Shown here piece after piece: positions 1 to 33,313 of a DNA stretch of 64,000 nt (its first letter is position 1; each line of letters starts with the position of its first letter). Source of the stretch: Osedax fenrisi (lineage: Eukaryota; Annelida; Polychaeta; Sabellida; Siboglinidae). The stretch covers positions 52,952,661 to 53,016,660 of the forward strand of contig OZ025244.1 of the NCBI GenBank assembly GCA_964019155.1. The letters run 5' to 3'. A model generated the notes under the pieces. That model ran no database searches. It was not told the origin of the DNA and saw only the letters and a program-made list of their open reading frames with translations. The translations under genes and the position numbers were made by a program.

Positions 1-187
1 CTAAACAGGTTCAGTGGGGTACAAAGCTTTACCCCAGATAACCCCCACTACACAGGTTCAGTGGGGTACAAAGCTTAACCCCAGATAACCCCCACTAAAC
101 AGGTTCAGTGGGGTACAAAGCTTTACCCCAGATAACCCCCACTACACAGGTTCAGTGGGGTACAAAGCTTTACCCCAGATAACCCCT
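1..187. repeat. 47-bp minisatellite, four copies
   Basis: Four head-to-tail copies of a 47-bp unit begin at 1, 48, 95 and 142. Each contains GTTCAGTGGGGTACAAAGCT followed by a C-rich half. The copies are nearly identical and the array probably continues left of the window. It starts about 40 bp past the last proposed exon of the minus-strand Q-rich gene, so it would lie in that gene's next intron or 3' flank. Confidence 0.95.
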
Positions 188-229
188 AAGCTATACACTA
201 GGGCTATTACGTAAGACCCGCTCACTAAC

Positions 230-18505
<18,276 letters not shown>

Positions 18506-18631
18506 CTGAATCAGTACGTAAGGAATAAGCGTTAGAGCTTTACGTTCGCTTTCACTGATATTGAATAGTAATGTTATTTTACATTTAATTTAAAAGCGAT
18601 AACATATTGCCTCGAATAAATTTATATATAT

Positions 18632-18665
<34 letters not shown>

Positions 18666-21600
18666 TAATAATCTTATTTAGTTAAAACGCATTGCTATGG
18701 CTTTATTGGTATATGCAGTAAATATTAAGCCTAATTTGTTTGTTATACATGTATATATTAATTTATCATATGTATATATTTTTGATCATATAAAATAATA
18801 CAAATTCATCACTCTCTAGAGTCTAGTATAATATCAATATCCTCATCTTCATTTTCCTCTTCTTCTATATAATCTTAAATTTGAGGGTTTGGTAAATACC
18901 AATGATTTTTCTAATAGAAGATATAATATTTACGCGCAATCAGGTATTTCAATTTTGTATACAAAATATTAACAGCGTCATCTATACAGTAAGAGTGATT
19001 GGATACAATTTTTTTTGTTCAGTGATTCTAAGGTAAAGGAAGATGTTTTAAGACACATGCAAAAAAAATTATTCAATTTGAGCTCATATTGAAAACGCGA
19101 CAATCCGTTAAAAATTAGTACAAAATTACATTGAAAAGTATTATAGAAAAATAAATGATGACAACAAATATACGAAAATACATGAAAATGGTAGATACAA
19201 CTTAATTCTTTAAATTTGTTTATCACTAGCTCTCATTCTAGTATATATGTTATCTGTTTTCTAAAAAATATCATAAAAAGGTAAGAAAAAAAAAATGATT
19301 TATATTTTATACATTTTTGAAAAATATTGAATTTTTTTCAACAAATATAGTAAAAGTGGTATCAATATTATATTTTTATAAATATCTTTTTTTTTAATTT
19401 TACCTTTTATATTATATAGACATATAAATAAATTGTAAACAAAAAATGCATTAATATATTTGAGTTTTAAAAAAAATCCTAGAAATGTTGTTTATTTTAT
19501 TTATAGGAAAAAAAATTAAACAATTGAATTTTTTTTTATTTTCCATAATTATCACATTTAATCTATGTGCTATTACAATTTCATAATACACAACAAATTA
19601 TTAGTAGGTTAAAAGTCACTTTTTAGTCATTTATAAAATTCCCCATATTAAATTTCGTATTCTCTCCATGTTAAAATTCTAGGAATTATCACGAGCCCTA
19701 GAATGGTCAAAAATGAATAAACATTGTTTGGACTTATTTTTATACATTATTTTATAAGTTCCGAGTTGATAAGTATTGTAGGACCCATATTCAGCTGAAT
19801 GATCACTCTTACTATACAGTATACATTTTCGGAAAAATTTGTTGTTCATAATGTAAATTGTATTATTATTTATTAATTATAACATAAATTTATGTTATTA
19901 TTATTATTAAAAATTTGTTGTTCATAATGTAAATTGTATTATTATTTATTAATTATAACATAAATTTATGTTATTATTATTATTATTTATTAATTATAAT
20001 ATTAGATGTCATTGAGACAATAAGATACTATAAAGATCTACTAGTAATTATAGTATAATAATCAAGATTTTATTCAAACAAATATATTCAAATATTTATT
20101 CTTTTAAGCCTTCAATTAAAATCATGATTTAAATCGGATTATGGTCAAAAGCTTCGCAATTTATGCGCGCTTTGAAGGCCCGAAAAATTGTTTATTCGAA
20201 TTAGTGATTTTACAATAGCGTATGATTGTCCATTATAATTAGTGTATGTAAATTTATAGACTATCATACATGCAACAGCTATCATATATATGTGTCTTTT
20301 ATTGGCTCACTCGGAATTTAATGCAGATAAAAAAACCTAGAAATATAAAAAATAACCCCAACCAAACTAAACCAGTGAAAATACATAAAATTCACAATAT
20401 TATGACTTGTTTGGTTTGGTTGGATTTAATGTTGGTATGTCCATGTTTTTTTAGCTGCATTACATCTCGAATACGCCTATAAAAACATATATATATATAT
20501 AAATATATATATGATAAGCTAGGAATGTATGACTAATTGGAATAAACAATTTTGCGGGCGTTCAAATCACGCATCCATCGCGAAGCTTTTGACAAGGTAT
20601 ATTTTTGATCAACTAAATTTATTTAAATAATATACTATTTTTAGTAAATATATGTAGGACGAACAATAACATTAATAAAGCCTATTTACTTTTAACAATA
20701 TCTATAATTATTTCATACATTATTTGAATAAAAAATCTGATTTAAATAAAAAAATTCCGAATTTTTGATTTTAAAAAAAATACGATTTTAATGATTACGA
20801 TTACAAATTGAATTTGTAATCCAACTATAATTATTATAATATATAATAATTATAATAATATACGATATAGTACATTATTGCCAAACTAACTAAATAAATG
20901 ATAATTATGTTGATTATGGAAATATAACATTGAATAAATTATGATGATAATCATATTATATTCATATTATGATAATAATTATTATGAATTTTCATAATCA
21001 TAATCATTATGATAATGATAATGATTATCATAATTATTATCATAATAATTATGATAATAATAATGTTATATAACACAATATATTAATCACATATAACGCC
21101 GTGGTAATATATTTAAATAAGATTTTTATATTATAAGTATTTTACTTAGATAATTATGAATAATATAACAATTAATGATAACCTCTTTAAAATCGTTATC
21201 AAATTCTATGATAGAATTATTCTGATATTAAATAATTATATTATAAAATAGAATTTATGTTATTAAATAAAAGGTCAATTATATATTTTAATCATATATA
21301 TATTTAATAATATAATTAATAAATAAGAATAATAATTAATTATATAATTTAAAAATCTATTTACTATCAAATATAAATATATTTCAAAATATAATTTTTC
21401 ATAAACAATATATTTATATGTAAACAATACAATTAGTTGGGAAGGGATATTGACATCAAACACCAGAGATATTGTTTTATTGATCATCATCTTTGAAATA
21501 TTATAAACTTCCGGATAAATATTTGAAAAATATAATACAATTATTATACTATTTATAGTTATAGTATATCAAATGTCATGTTATTTATCATTTAAAATAA

Positions 21601-22043
21601 TACAATTTAAAAATAATATACCAGAAGAAATCATAGTAATATATAATGAAATTAACTAAGTTAAAATATTCTAACTGCATTATATGTGTAGTTATGAGAA
21701 GTAAAAATTTTATTTTATTAACTCTTTTTATACTCACAGTGACTATGGGGTTAGTTAATCAGTTAATTTATTTATCTATAATGTGAACATTATGTATTTT
21801 AATAAATAAATTATATAAACATATTTGTTTTTGATATCAATATACCATTTGTAATTCATGCTTAAATCTATTGTAATATTTAAATGATTATTTGATTACG
21901 ATCTAAAATTATGAGGTATCTAAAGGTTACGTGTGATTATCACAGTAACCGTGTCACTGATATAAAATATGTATGATTATCCATCTGATACAATAATTAT
22001 AATATAATATAATTATTATATATTATATATATAACATTATTAT

Positions 22044-22092
<49 letters not shown>

Positions 22093-23120
22093 TTATCAGT
22101 TTAATTATTATAATAATTATATTTAATTAAATATATATTAAAATAATTATAATTATTATAATAATAATAAAATATACAATATAATATTATATTAGTTAAT
22201 CTGTAATATTTAAAAATGATTTCTTTCAAAAATATACTATGTAAAACACATTAATATATTCAATATTATATTTATATATAATTATAATGTTAAAATAAAT
22301 AGTAAAATAGATTATATTATATAATAAAGTTAATATTCAATATAATTTATATATAAATAATGTAGTATATATGATAATTTTAGCAATTAGCATGCTATCA
22401 ATCTACTTTATCATTAATTAAATACGTATATATCTTCACACATAAAACACGCTCTATATACCATATATTATATTATATAGTATATATCTCATATAATCTA
22501 TAGATGATATAGTATATGTGACCTTTGGTGATAACTATAGTCATTTTTTATAATCCTACTTATTATAGTGTACAATTATTCCAACATGCATCATAGATAT
22601 ATCATAGTGAATATATCAGTATATATATCAGGAGAATAAGATTATTGCCCCCATTTGTTATGATTACTATTTCTGAGGTTAAATTTAACATATTTTACAT
22701 GTATTGCTGTGTAATTTTAAATTATAATAATAGCCAATTTATATATATATTTTATAATATATACAACATTTTTATCATTCATATAATTTTATCATGTAAA
22801 ATAGTATGTAAACTACAGAAACGAGTATTTTAAATTTGATATCAATTCGTATTATAAAGAAATGGGAGCCATATTTGATACTTACCGTTATATATATATG
22901 TGATATACTGATATTTAACATGTTCTGTATATGGAGGTATAGCCTATTTGATATATTATAGTCAACCAATTAAATGTACATACATTAATTTTTACATTTA
23001 CGGACTGTAAACTGTGCTTATAAAGCAATTGATCGTCCATATATGTATGCAATTAATTTTTTACATCGAATAAATGCGCTTTAAGTAGTTTCTTGAGTTT
23101 TTAGATGATGATTTACTGAT
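18506..23120. other. AT-rich DNA without a supported gene
   Basis: A 71-bp tandem duplication lies at about 19838-19985. There are (TA)n tracts at about 18640 and 22040-22090. The palindromic AT block near 20980-21060 (ATTATCATAATC type) is low complexity. The open frames at 18978-19226, 20270-20482, 21275-21490 and 22645-22969 show no recognisable protein. A 5' exon of the Q-rich gene could hide here, but I could not find it. Confidence 0.6.
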
Positions 23121-23124
23121 GTAT

Positions 23125-23690
23125 GTAGGGAGAATGGGAAGTATATTGCCCAGGCGCGAGTGTTAGTTGAATGTAAGTTATATTTAGGAGGAAGTTGAAG
23201 TAGAAACGTATTAGTGAAGCGTGTAGTGGTACTAGTTGGTAATTTAAGTTAGAGTAAAGATGCTAGGTAGTCAGGAGAGTCATAGTGGATTTCTTTATGA
23301 GCCAGTAGTAGAGTTTTATATAGGATTCTATTTCCTACAAGTAGCCAATGGAGTTTAGCTATGAATAGAGATATATTAGTATGGAAGTATTTTGGTATGT
23401 TGAATATACACTTAGCTATATAATTTTGAAGAATTTGGAGTTTAGTAATATATGATAAGGGGTTTAGTATTGTAAAGGATAAAATTGCAGTAGTCGAATA
23501 TAGGTAGGATGTAGACAGAAGCTATAATAGTAGCGGTGGATATTGATATTGAGTGACGAATAAGGCGTAGTGAATATAGTTGATAGTTTAGTAGTTTTGT
23601 TATGTGGGACAGTTGTCTATAAAAACTAAAAGTATTGTCAAATATAACACCATGATTTTTTAACAACACATTTAATTTATGTGTTTAATC
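23125..23690 (-). pseudogene. LINE reverse-transcriptase C-terminal fragment
   Basis: The minus strand encodes GVIFDNTFSFYRQLSHITK and TATIIASVYILPIFDYCN. After a frameshift near 23450 come LQILQNYIAKCIFNIPKYF, LFIAKLHWLLVGNRILYKT and HYDSPDYLASLL, followed by RAWAIYFPF. This order (thumb region, LDYCN, LHWLPV..RI.YK, PYL..L) is that of CR1/L2/Rex-like non-LTR elements. A TAA stop at 23249-23251 and the frameshift break it. The 5' part is missing. Confidence 0.85.
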
Positions 23691-25517
23691 TAGACAGTTG
23701 AATGATCTTAGTCTTGTTAATAAGTTATTTTATGATCTTTGAGTTCTTTATTTGTTGATTTTTTATGTCAGTAATACTGTCCATAATACAATTTAAAGTT
23801 TAGGTTTGGGGGATTGTTTCATCTATATTATTATAGTGATCAGGTTGTGTTGAGGCTCGGGGGGCTATATGTAGTGGAGGTGACAGCGTATTATTAAACG
23901 TAATAAATTTGGGACATATATATTTATAGGAATGGTGGGGAGATTGCATGAGTTGGAAAGCATAACTGGGAGGGTTTTCACCATTTAAATGTGGTTATAA
24001 ATTTTATCTTTAAGGAATGTAATGTATTACAATGCGCATAGCATTAAACAAGTTCTTTATAATAATATTATTATAAGAATCACTTTATTTTAATGATTAC
24101 ACTAACTTTGTACACACTCCCCGCGTAGGGCTAACACATACTATATAGTGTGTGTGTGTGTGTGTGTGTGTGTGGTTACGCGGCATGACTCACGTGGCTT
24201 GACTCACTACCAGTGTTTATATTAGTGTGTGTTATTTACGTTTGATAAGTAGGCACTGTTTTATTTATTTTATTTATGTTATTGTGAATACAATATAGGA
24301 GACGACTATACAGTATGATATGTGTGTATATATTATATATATAGAGTCATATAATATATATTTTTATAGACGAGTTAATATTTAATTAATTATTATTAAT
24401 CTTTTATTCATTATTAGTTTATTAAATAGAGAAAATCAATATATTAATATATTATATTTGTTATCGTAATATATATTATGAACAAAGATATACTTTATAT
24501 ATAGATATATACATATTATATACACATATATAGTTTATATATATATATATATGTATTATATATTAACAAGGACATATGTTCGCAGCCAGACAAGAGTGAT
24601 AACACCATAACAGTAACGACCACTATTATCTACCACATTACAGTACACTCCCTCCCTCGTGCGTGACATATAATATGCACACATCTCACTAACACTACGA
24701 TAAGAGTATTCGAACACGCGCGCATACGATCATTACTATGAGGTGAATACAGCGTAATAACCTTGTAACCTTGTAACCTTATAACCTTGTAACCTAGTGG
24801 TTTATACACTGCCGTCAACTTCATAATATAGTTTTCGGTCGTGCCACTTGTTTAGTTTGGATAAGCAATAGAGAATGGGTGGTTTATTATCCTAAGTTTG
24901 AAAAGTGGAGTCGAAGAGATGGATATCTAATGTCATGGGGTATACTGTTCCGTAATTTTGGGGCAGCTAAGAAGAATGCAATTTCTCGTTTCCGTGAGAT
25001 ATTCTTTAAATTATGGATATGTAGTTTGAATTTGTTGGTAGTTCGTTGTAGTCTAGATGGATTGTAGTCAGTCAGTAGTTCGGTCAGATAGTCGAGGTTG
25101 TGTGGTGTGTGGCGTAGTGAGTCATAAGTAGTGTTTTATATTGGATGCTGTAGTCATACAGAGATCACCGCCCAATCGATACTAATAATATACACTTACT
25201 ACTAATAGTATCCACTTGCTACTAGTAGTAGTACCCGCTTGCCGTGCGTTAGTTTCCAAGTATCAATAGTCATCATCGATACACGCGTGACTTATATTCA
25301 CCGGCATTATCACATGATCTGTAGGTACCTACATATCTTAGTCGTGATACTCTGTAACTTTGTTTTATCATTATATATAAGTTTTGTATGTTATATATAT
25401 ACTATTAATTATATATATATATAATCATTATATTTTATATAAATGTTAATATATATACACATACAATAATTATATCTAGATAATAGAACTCCCCTGTATA
25501 ACACCCCCCCTTCATAG
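23691..25517. other. Intergenic DNA without a supported gene
   Basis: Contains a (GT)n at 24151-24174, AT-rich stretches, and a roughly 12-bp repeat, CCTTGTAACCTT, at about 24760-24800. The upstream exon of the plus-strand gene, which must end in phase 2, was not identified. The open frame at 24879-25067 has no recognisable protein or splice support. Confidence 0.5.
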
Positions 25518-25635
25518 CCTATGGATAGTGACGATGCAGTCCGCTAACCTGATGGGCTTCGTGGCGGAGACGCACCGTCAGGTTAACAACGCCATCGTCA
25601 GTCACAAGGACAACGACGAACCCATCGACGCTGAG
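25518..25635 (+). CDS. Glycosyltransferase-like gene, first identified exon
   Basis: The acceptor CCCTTCATAG lies at 25517. The first Met at 25534 starts MQSANLMGFVAETHRQVNN. The exon ends at GCTGAG before the donor GTCAAC, in phase 0, as required by the next exon. A tempting GTTAGA at 25652 gives the wrong phase. Confidence 0.7.
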
Positions 25636-28600
25636 GTCAACCATCGCAGAGGTTAGACGAGGTCAACTGTAGCGCAGAGGTTAGACGAGGTCAACCGTAG
25701 CGGTGAGTAGAGGTTAGACAAGGTCAACGGCGTGTAGAGGTTAGACAAGGTCAACCATCGCAGAGGTTAGACGAGGTCAACCGTAGCGGCACGTAGAGGT
25801 TAGAAAAGGTCAACGGCGTGTAGAGGTTAGACAAGGTCAACCATCGCAGAGGTTAGACGAGGTGAACCGTAGAGGTCGACGATAGTCGGAGGCCGTGAAT
25901 TTAGATGCCATCTATTGTTATTACGAAGAAGACATTAGAGCCATATATGGTTATAAGTTATAGTTATACACAAATTTAGTTTGACTTAAGTTTTGAACCA
26001 GAGTTTTGACTTAAGTCAATGCGACCAACTATGGAACAAGTATTTTATTTGTGAACCAAGTAGGGACAACGTTTGACTCAATCAGCGTTACTTGGGAAAT
26101 TAATAAACACTTCTGCTAAGGTTGTATTATTCGCCGGATACTAGTGGGACTGTGAGACACTTGTCGTATACACTGCATGTCTGTATGTCTAGACTAGTGT
26201 CTCTGTTTTATATGCAGTGAATACGACAAGTGTCTCGAATTCCCACTTGTGTCTCACCATAATAGTGTCTGCCCTAAGAGACACCCTAAGCTCCTGGATG
26301 GGATGAAAGGACTTCGCCAAAATAAAAAATAAATGTAAATTATCAGAATGGTTAGAAGTGAATCATAGTTAGTATCTGTTAGATTATAAGTGAATCATAG
26401 TTAGTATCTGTTAGGTTAGAAGTGAATCATACATAATGTACCATAGCGTAGATTGTTATGATTAAGTATAGCAATTAGCCGAGTGGTGGAGGGTAGAGTT
26501 AAGTGGAACTATTAGTTATTGTCAATGTGCGTGAATGTCAGTAAGGCCTAAAGTTAACATGGGTGACTCATATAGGTATGAATCATAGCTATTATCCAAT
26601 CGAAGTCTAGTATCTCATTGCCAACAGTATACTTGTGCATTATTCTATTGATCAATGCACTCTGATGAATTACTTCGACGATTTCAGTGTTTCTCCATAC
26701 AAGTTCGCATGTGATTATTACATGAGTCACACCTCATTATGATTCAACAGTATGACTAATCCTACAATAAACAGTAATAGTGCAATGTTTGTTTTAGATA
26801 CTTCTATCTGCACTGTTATATATTATATCCAGATTTTGTGTATAGAGTGAATAAAATAAAGTACCATTCCTTGATTATATATATTTATATAATATAATAA
26901 TAATAATAGTTTATTTAGACACTTAAATAATAGTAGAAACAATTTTCTAAAGTGTAATAAAATAATAATGTTAAAATAATTCAGTGTTTTGCCGAAGATT
27001 GAAATAGACGGAGCACTTATTATCACCATACGAGGTAGCTTGTACCACATCGAAGTAGAATACATCCTGAAAGATCTCTATACACTTTTCAGTCGACGAT
27101 GACTATCTTCGAGTTCCATTGGATAGCAACTTAAATAGCCAGTTATTTTCTCTGGTAGTAGCGTTGATAAATAGGAAACTACGCCGGAAATAATTACTTT
27201 TTTAATTAAACATAAAAATCTGTAATTAAATCGAGAAATAAATATCATTCACGGTAGCGAGTTAAGCAGTTTCAGTATTATGTCCCTTCTTGTATGCACT
27301 GGTATACATCAACAAGTTATGTAGTCACACATAGTCACACATAAATTAACATTACACACCCCATGTAGCCAGGGCTGAAAGCAAGCTGAACAAGATAAGA
27401 GCCGAAGATAACCATATAAAGATAAGCGAATCAGAGGTTATATTCCACTGTTATCTGTTATCTTGTATACATTACAACTAGTATCATAGTTCACATCGAT
27501 ACATCAACATCACCTACCTGCCTAATAATACCCCTCCCCCTAATGTATAACACCATATACTACTAGATAAAATTACAATACAATTACCCCTACCCTAACC
27601 CACCGCCACCTAGCACCATAGTTATCACTACATTACCCCTACCCTAACCCCCCCGCTACAGGAACACAATGCCTACCTCGAGATGCTAGGCTTCACCACT
27701 GATGTGAAACTCTACGACAACTCTTCGGGTTAGTACTGCCCCCTATGTGCTGCCCCCTATGTGCAGGCGGGCACGTTATTTATCTCAGTTCGCACTTATC
27801 TATAGGTATAGTATTATGTATATATTAGATATTTATTAGATACAGATACGTGAAAATTATAATTACGTATTTTATTATAATTTAAAAATATTGCATATTT
27901 AAATTAATTTTTACTAAGATAATGTATCATTGTATTTATACGATATCTATACATTATAAGAATTTTAATAATACATTTATTTTTTTTAACTGTTACTACT
28001 ATAGTAAACTATAGTATACTACTATACTATTGTACACTACTAGTATGTACTACATACTGTAGAAGACTAATTATGATTAATATAGAAACTTAATACCTAT
28101 GATGTTTTATAAAGAGTTTAATTATTTTAATTGTTTTCAAAAATAAATTTTGTTCTAAATATTTTAAATCAAAATCAATATTTTCATATAAACAAATCAA
28201 ACACAATGATTAACTTATTATTTTCATGTAATATCTTATTCAGATACATCCTTAAGTTGGCTTCACACACAAAAAGTAGCCGGATTATCTAGTAGATATT
28301 TCCTCACAGATATTCGTGAAAATTATTTTAGCTGGTTTTGTGGTATTCTGGTATGAACATAAAAAACATCAGCCAGATTATCTAACGGATTAGAATATTA
28401 TAACAACAAATAAAAGAATATATAATAATAGAATGTTATAATATAATATTCTAAAAATATTAAAATTATTATAATTATAAAAATTTCAAAAAATATTCTA
28501 TGTATGAAAAATTTTAAAAATTATATTTAATTTATTAATACTATTATTATCTCTAATATATTTACAATAAAATTACTAAATTAAAATATCAGTCATCAAT

Positions 28601-29009
28601 TCTAGAATAATAAATTCATTCTTACCCATGATGAATATCTGCCAGATTATATGATAACTTTTTGATTTGAAGCCAGCTTTAATATTACTAATATTATCAC
28701 TAATATAATATTCTAATATTGACGTCATAGAATCAAATTTCTATTAGGAAAATGATTACTTATTGAAAAATAGGCGATATCTATATTACATTGTAGATTT
28801 CTATTGTATGACGTTTATTGTCAAATTTATTATGTATACTTATACATTTTACATATTAAATATAATATATAATATTAGATAAAATATAAATATGTTGTTT
28901 TGATACATAAATTTATATCGACAAATTAAAAAGTATATCATTTTAGTGCGAGTATTAAATTCATATTAATTAAAAAATATATTAATATATAATAGGCATT
29001 TCAGTACAA

Positions 29010-29065
<56 letters not shown>

Positions 29066-30151
29066 CATTAATGCCACACCATATTATCATTAGCGAATCA
29101 GAGCCGAGTAACCATAGCAACTGGAGTACAGTCGCGACAACTAGGGGACGCCATACGTCTGATAGCCAGCGTACGGCGCTACTTCCACAGCTACAACATT
29201 GTGGTGTACGACTTCGGCATGAGGAGCTACGATATAGTGAGGGTAGGTCATCCAGGGGTCAACTTGTACCTCTATCTCTCTAGTGTTAAACCTTTATTAG
29301 GGTTACACCTTATACCTCTATCTCTCTAGTGTTAAACCTTATTAGGGTTACACCTTATACCTCTATCTCTCTAGTGTTAAACCTTATTAGGGTTACACCT
29401 TATACCTCTATCTCTCTAGTGTTAAACCTTATTAGGGTTACACCTTATACCTCTATCTCTCTAGTGTTAAACCTTATTAGGGTTACACCTTATACCTCTA
29501 TATCTCTAGTGTTAAACCTTATTAAGGTTACACCTTATACCTCTATCTCTCTAGTGTTAAACCTTATTAGGGTTACACCTTATACCTCTATCTCTCTAGT
29601 GTTAAACCTTATTAGGGTTACACCTTATACCTCTATCTCTCTAGTGTTAAACCTTATTAGGGTTACACCTTATACCTCTATCTCTCTAGTGTTAAACCTT
29701 ATTAGGGTTACACCTTATACCTCTATCTCTCTAGTGTTAAACCTTATTAGGGTTACACCTTATACCTCTATCTCTCTAGTGTTAAACCTTTATTAGGGTT
29801 ACATCTTATACCTCTATCTCTCTAGTGTTAAACCTTTATTAGGGTTACACCTTATACCTCTATCTCTCTAGTATATTAACTTATACTACTTCCTCCACTA
29901 CATAGCTGGCGAAACATTGCAATAAATCCATAAGCTGTGAGATAAAGACGTTTGACTTCTCCAAGTTTCCCTCGCACGTGCGCTTGACCTCTACGAAAGC
30001 CTTTCGACCTCTAGCTATACAGGTAACCTCTCTAGTAGTGCTGACAGTAGTCACACGTAATCACACGTTCATAGATGGCGCTACAAGAGTTCGGCTACAT
30101 TTGGTGGACTGATAATGGAGAGGCTTTTCTGAACAGTTTGTATACATTATA

Positions 30152-30196
<45 letters not shown>

Positions 30197-31260
30197 AGGG
30201 TATCCTTAGTATTAGCTAAACATAGCTTCTGGGTATCCCTCCGATTATTATAGCCAATATTCTGTAAATAAAATTCATTCATTCATTCATATATATATGT
30301 GTGTATGTATGTATTTATTTATAATGATAGCTATACATATACCCTTTAACTATTACATTAATAATTCAACATCTGCTTCCTCAGTAATCATTCTCTATCT
30401 CAGTCAATAATCATCTGCAAACAAGTGCTTCGGTATATAGATCAATACCACTCTAAAGCTACTGCATCTATTCCAGCCCATTATTGACCACTCTAAATCT
30501 ACTGTGTCTACTCCAGCCCAATATTGACCACTCTAAAACTACTATGTATACACTACTTGTCCATTGTTGTCCACTTTAAGACACTAGTATGTATATAATA
30601 ATACGCGTATACAATACAAGTTATACTATACACGATACACATAGTTACGTAACAATTGCGCGGCCTACTTAGTACAAACCTCGGAAAATACGGTCACCGC
30701 GAAAGCCTGTACCCATACGAGTCCACTATTGACCACTCTACGTCCACTCTCTAACCCCCTCCTCCCACCACCCCCCTCCACCGCACAGGTAACATAAGCA
30801 GAGTGGCTAGCCTGGCCAAGAAGAACGGCGTGGTAGCGTGGCGGAGTTCTAACGAAGACCCTACAGCCTCGATGACTCATCCTAAGATGTTCTCCTTCTT
30901 CGAAACCACGCCACAGATATTCTACTTCCAGGTAAACACTAGTGTGCGTGTGTGTGTGTGTTAGGGGTGGGGCAAATGGGGGCGTGTAGAGCTAATGAGG
31001 GGGCCTGTATAGATAGTGAGGGGGGCCCGTATTCCCTACATTGTGAGGACTAGTGTCGGATGCATGGGGCTACGGGGGTAACAGATGAGGGTGCAACCTT
31101 TGTAATGGTATTCTGTGATATTAGCATCACGTATATCTGCAATAACACTGATGACCTCTGGGAACTGATTATATGTGCATGTAGTTACAATTGTATTAAT
31201 GAACGTATGCTAGTTAATAATAGTAACATATATCTATATACTTAAGTATGCTTATATTCA

Positions 31261-31313
<53 letters not shown>

Positions 31314-33236
31314 CAAACTGTATTGATATAATAATGGTGTATGTAATATATACATTCATATATACTTCACATATCACTACTATAGCCAAGCCTAGCTTGA
31401 TACCTAAACTCCATAGCTCTATTGCAATGTAGTACAACACAATCAGTATGATGTGGTTATATGTGCTTCATGTCACATATTCATGTGTATAATAATTTGA
31501 TATTTAATAATGATATGATACATGAACAACCTATGAATGTGTATTGTTATTATTGTTATCTGATGTAGACATAGCCTTAGAGGTAGCATTAAAAAGCATT
31601 GCCATTGCTATTCCGAGACTATAGTACCTTACAATATTACTATTGCTAAATGTTCATATCGTATACACTTATATTGTATTAATATCACTTCCTGATTATA
31701 TATTTATATACATTTGTGAGATTAATGAGAACGAATATAATAATATATTTAGTATCGGAGTATCATGTATTTCATTAAATCACCATGTAATAATATATTA
31801 TTACGAAATATACAAGATATTACATATGGATATTAAAATAGGTAACATAAAATATGAATATCTCTCACCGCTCTATTAAACACTGTACACTTCTATACTA
31901 TTAATGAAAGTAAGTATTCGTGTTTAGTTCAGCTCGTATTACCACCCTATGCCAAATATTATAATAAGTAACTATCTATACTTATGGTTGGAGCGATTCA
32001 GCCATAGAGCTAGAGAGAAATAGACTAGTAAACAAGGTATCTGACATGCGGAAAGTGTCAATCTAATTTGGTCACCTAAAAATGGCGGATTTGACCTATT
32101 TAAGCATAGTCTAGGGTAACTAATATATTATTATTAATAATTGATATAATATTAATAACTATATATAAAATAGTAATACTTAATATAATATTATTAATTA
32201 TATATAACATTAGTACATTTTAATGCAAGTTTAAATTAAATAATTTTAAATTAATAATATTTATATCATTGTGATAATCGTATTAATATTCAATTTAACT
32301 TTGATTAAATGCCTTATTCAGACAATACTTTATTTAACCTAATTAACTACATTATATATTATTATATATGGGTATTATCTATACATTGATAATTAAATAT
32401 AAACTATAGTTCAAATAGAGTTCAAATAGGTAAAATCTGCCATTTTGCGGTGACCAAAATAGATTGACCCTTTCCGCATTGGCTTACACAGCCAGTCATA
32501 ACGTATTACCACGGCTCTATTTCTCTCTAGCTCTGTGGATTCAGCGTATTATCACTCTATGCCAAAGATCATAATAAGTAACTATCTATACTCTTTGCTA
32601 GCACATGGTTGGAGCGGATCACCTCGTCATATACAACACTGAGAAAGTACACAAACATCTCATGAAACCATGGGTTACTATTACGCTATCACTAGTGTTA
32701 CGCCATCACCTGCAGCGTTATGTCTACCTCTACACATAGGTGGCTCTGTTTACCACTGTACAGTGTACACCTGCTCTATATCATTATGTTTGTGTTCGTA
32801 TGTGTGTACGCACAATCAACTTAATATGATGACGATTAAATGCTATCTCTCCCATTAGAATTGGTGTTATTCAAAGTATCTTAAAATTAGTTATATATAT
32901 ATATAAAAGATATCACACATAAACGATATTCGGATGTGATATCTTAGTTTTCTATTATAAAATGTATTTAAATTATTTAATATTTGTTTATCACTTTAAA
33001 AAAGTATTATAAATATAAATAAATGTAAATGTTCTTTTAACATTAATCACTAATACAGATTGATTATTTAGCTATATGATTATTTATTAAGTCTATTTAT
33101 TTTAACAAAACAATAAACCTACTACAACTGACAATTAGCAAACTAGTCACATTCTATAACATAAACAATAACACCTCACTAATATCAGACTTATACTGCA
33201 CCCCTCCACTAACTTATACATCACACACAGAATAGA

Positions 33237-33313
<77 letters not shown>

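Noticed and set aside
24879..25067. Possible upstream exon MVYYPKFEKWSRRDGYLMSW
   Set aside because: No family match I recognise, no donor giving the phase needed by the exon at 25518, and no membrane anchor.
25641..25657. Alternative donor GTTAGA at 25652
   Set aside because: It would end the exon in phase 1, which does not match exon 2 of the plus-strand gene.
29329..29796. 155-codon open frame of a 15-residue repeat
   Set aside because: It arises from a 45-bp minisatellite inside an intron whose flanking exons splice in phase.
29264..29876. CRISPR-like array
   Set aside because: The repeats are head to tail without unique spacers, and the context is a eukaryotic intron.
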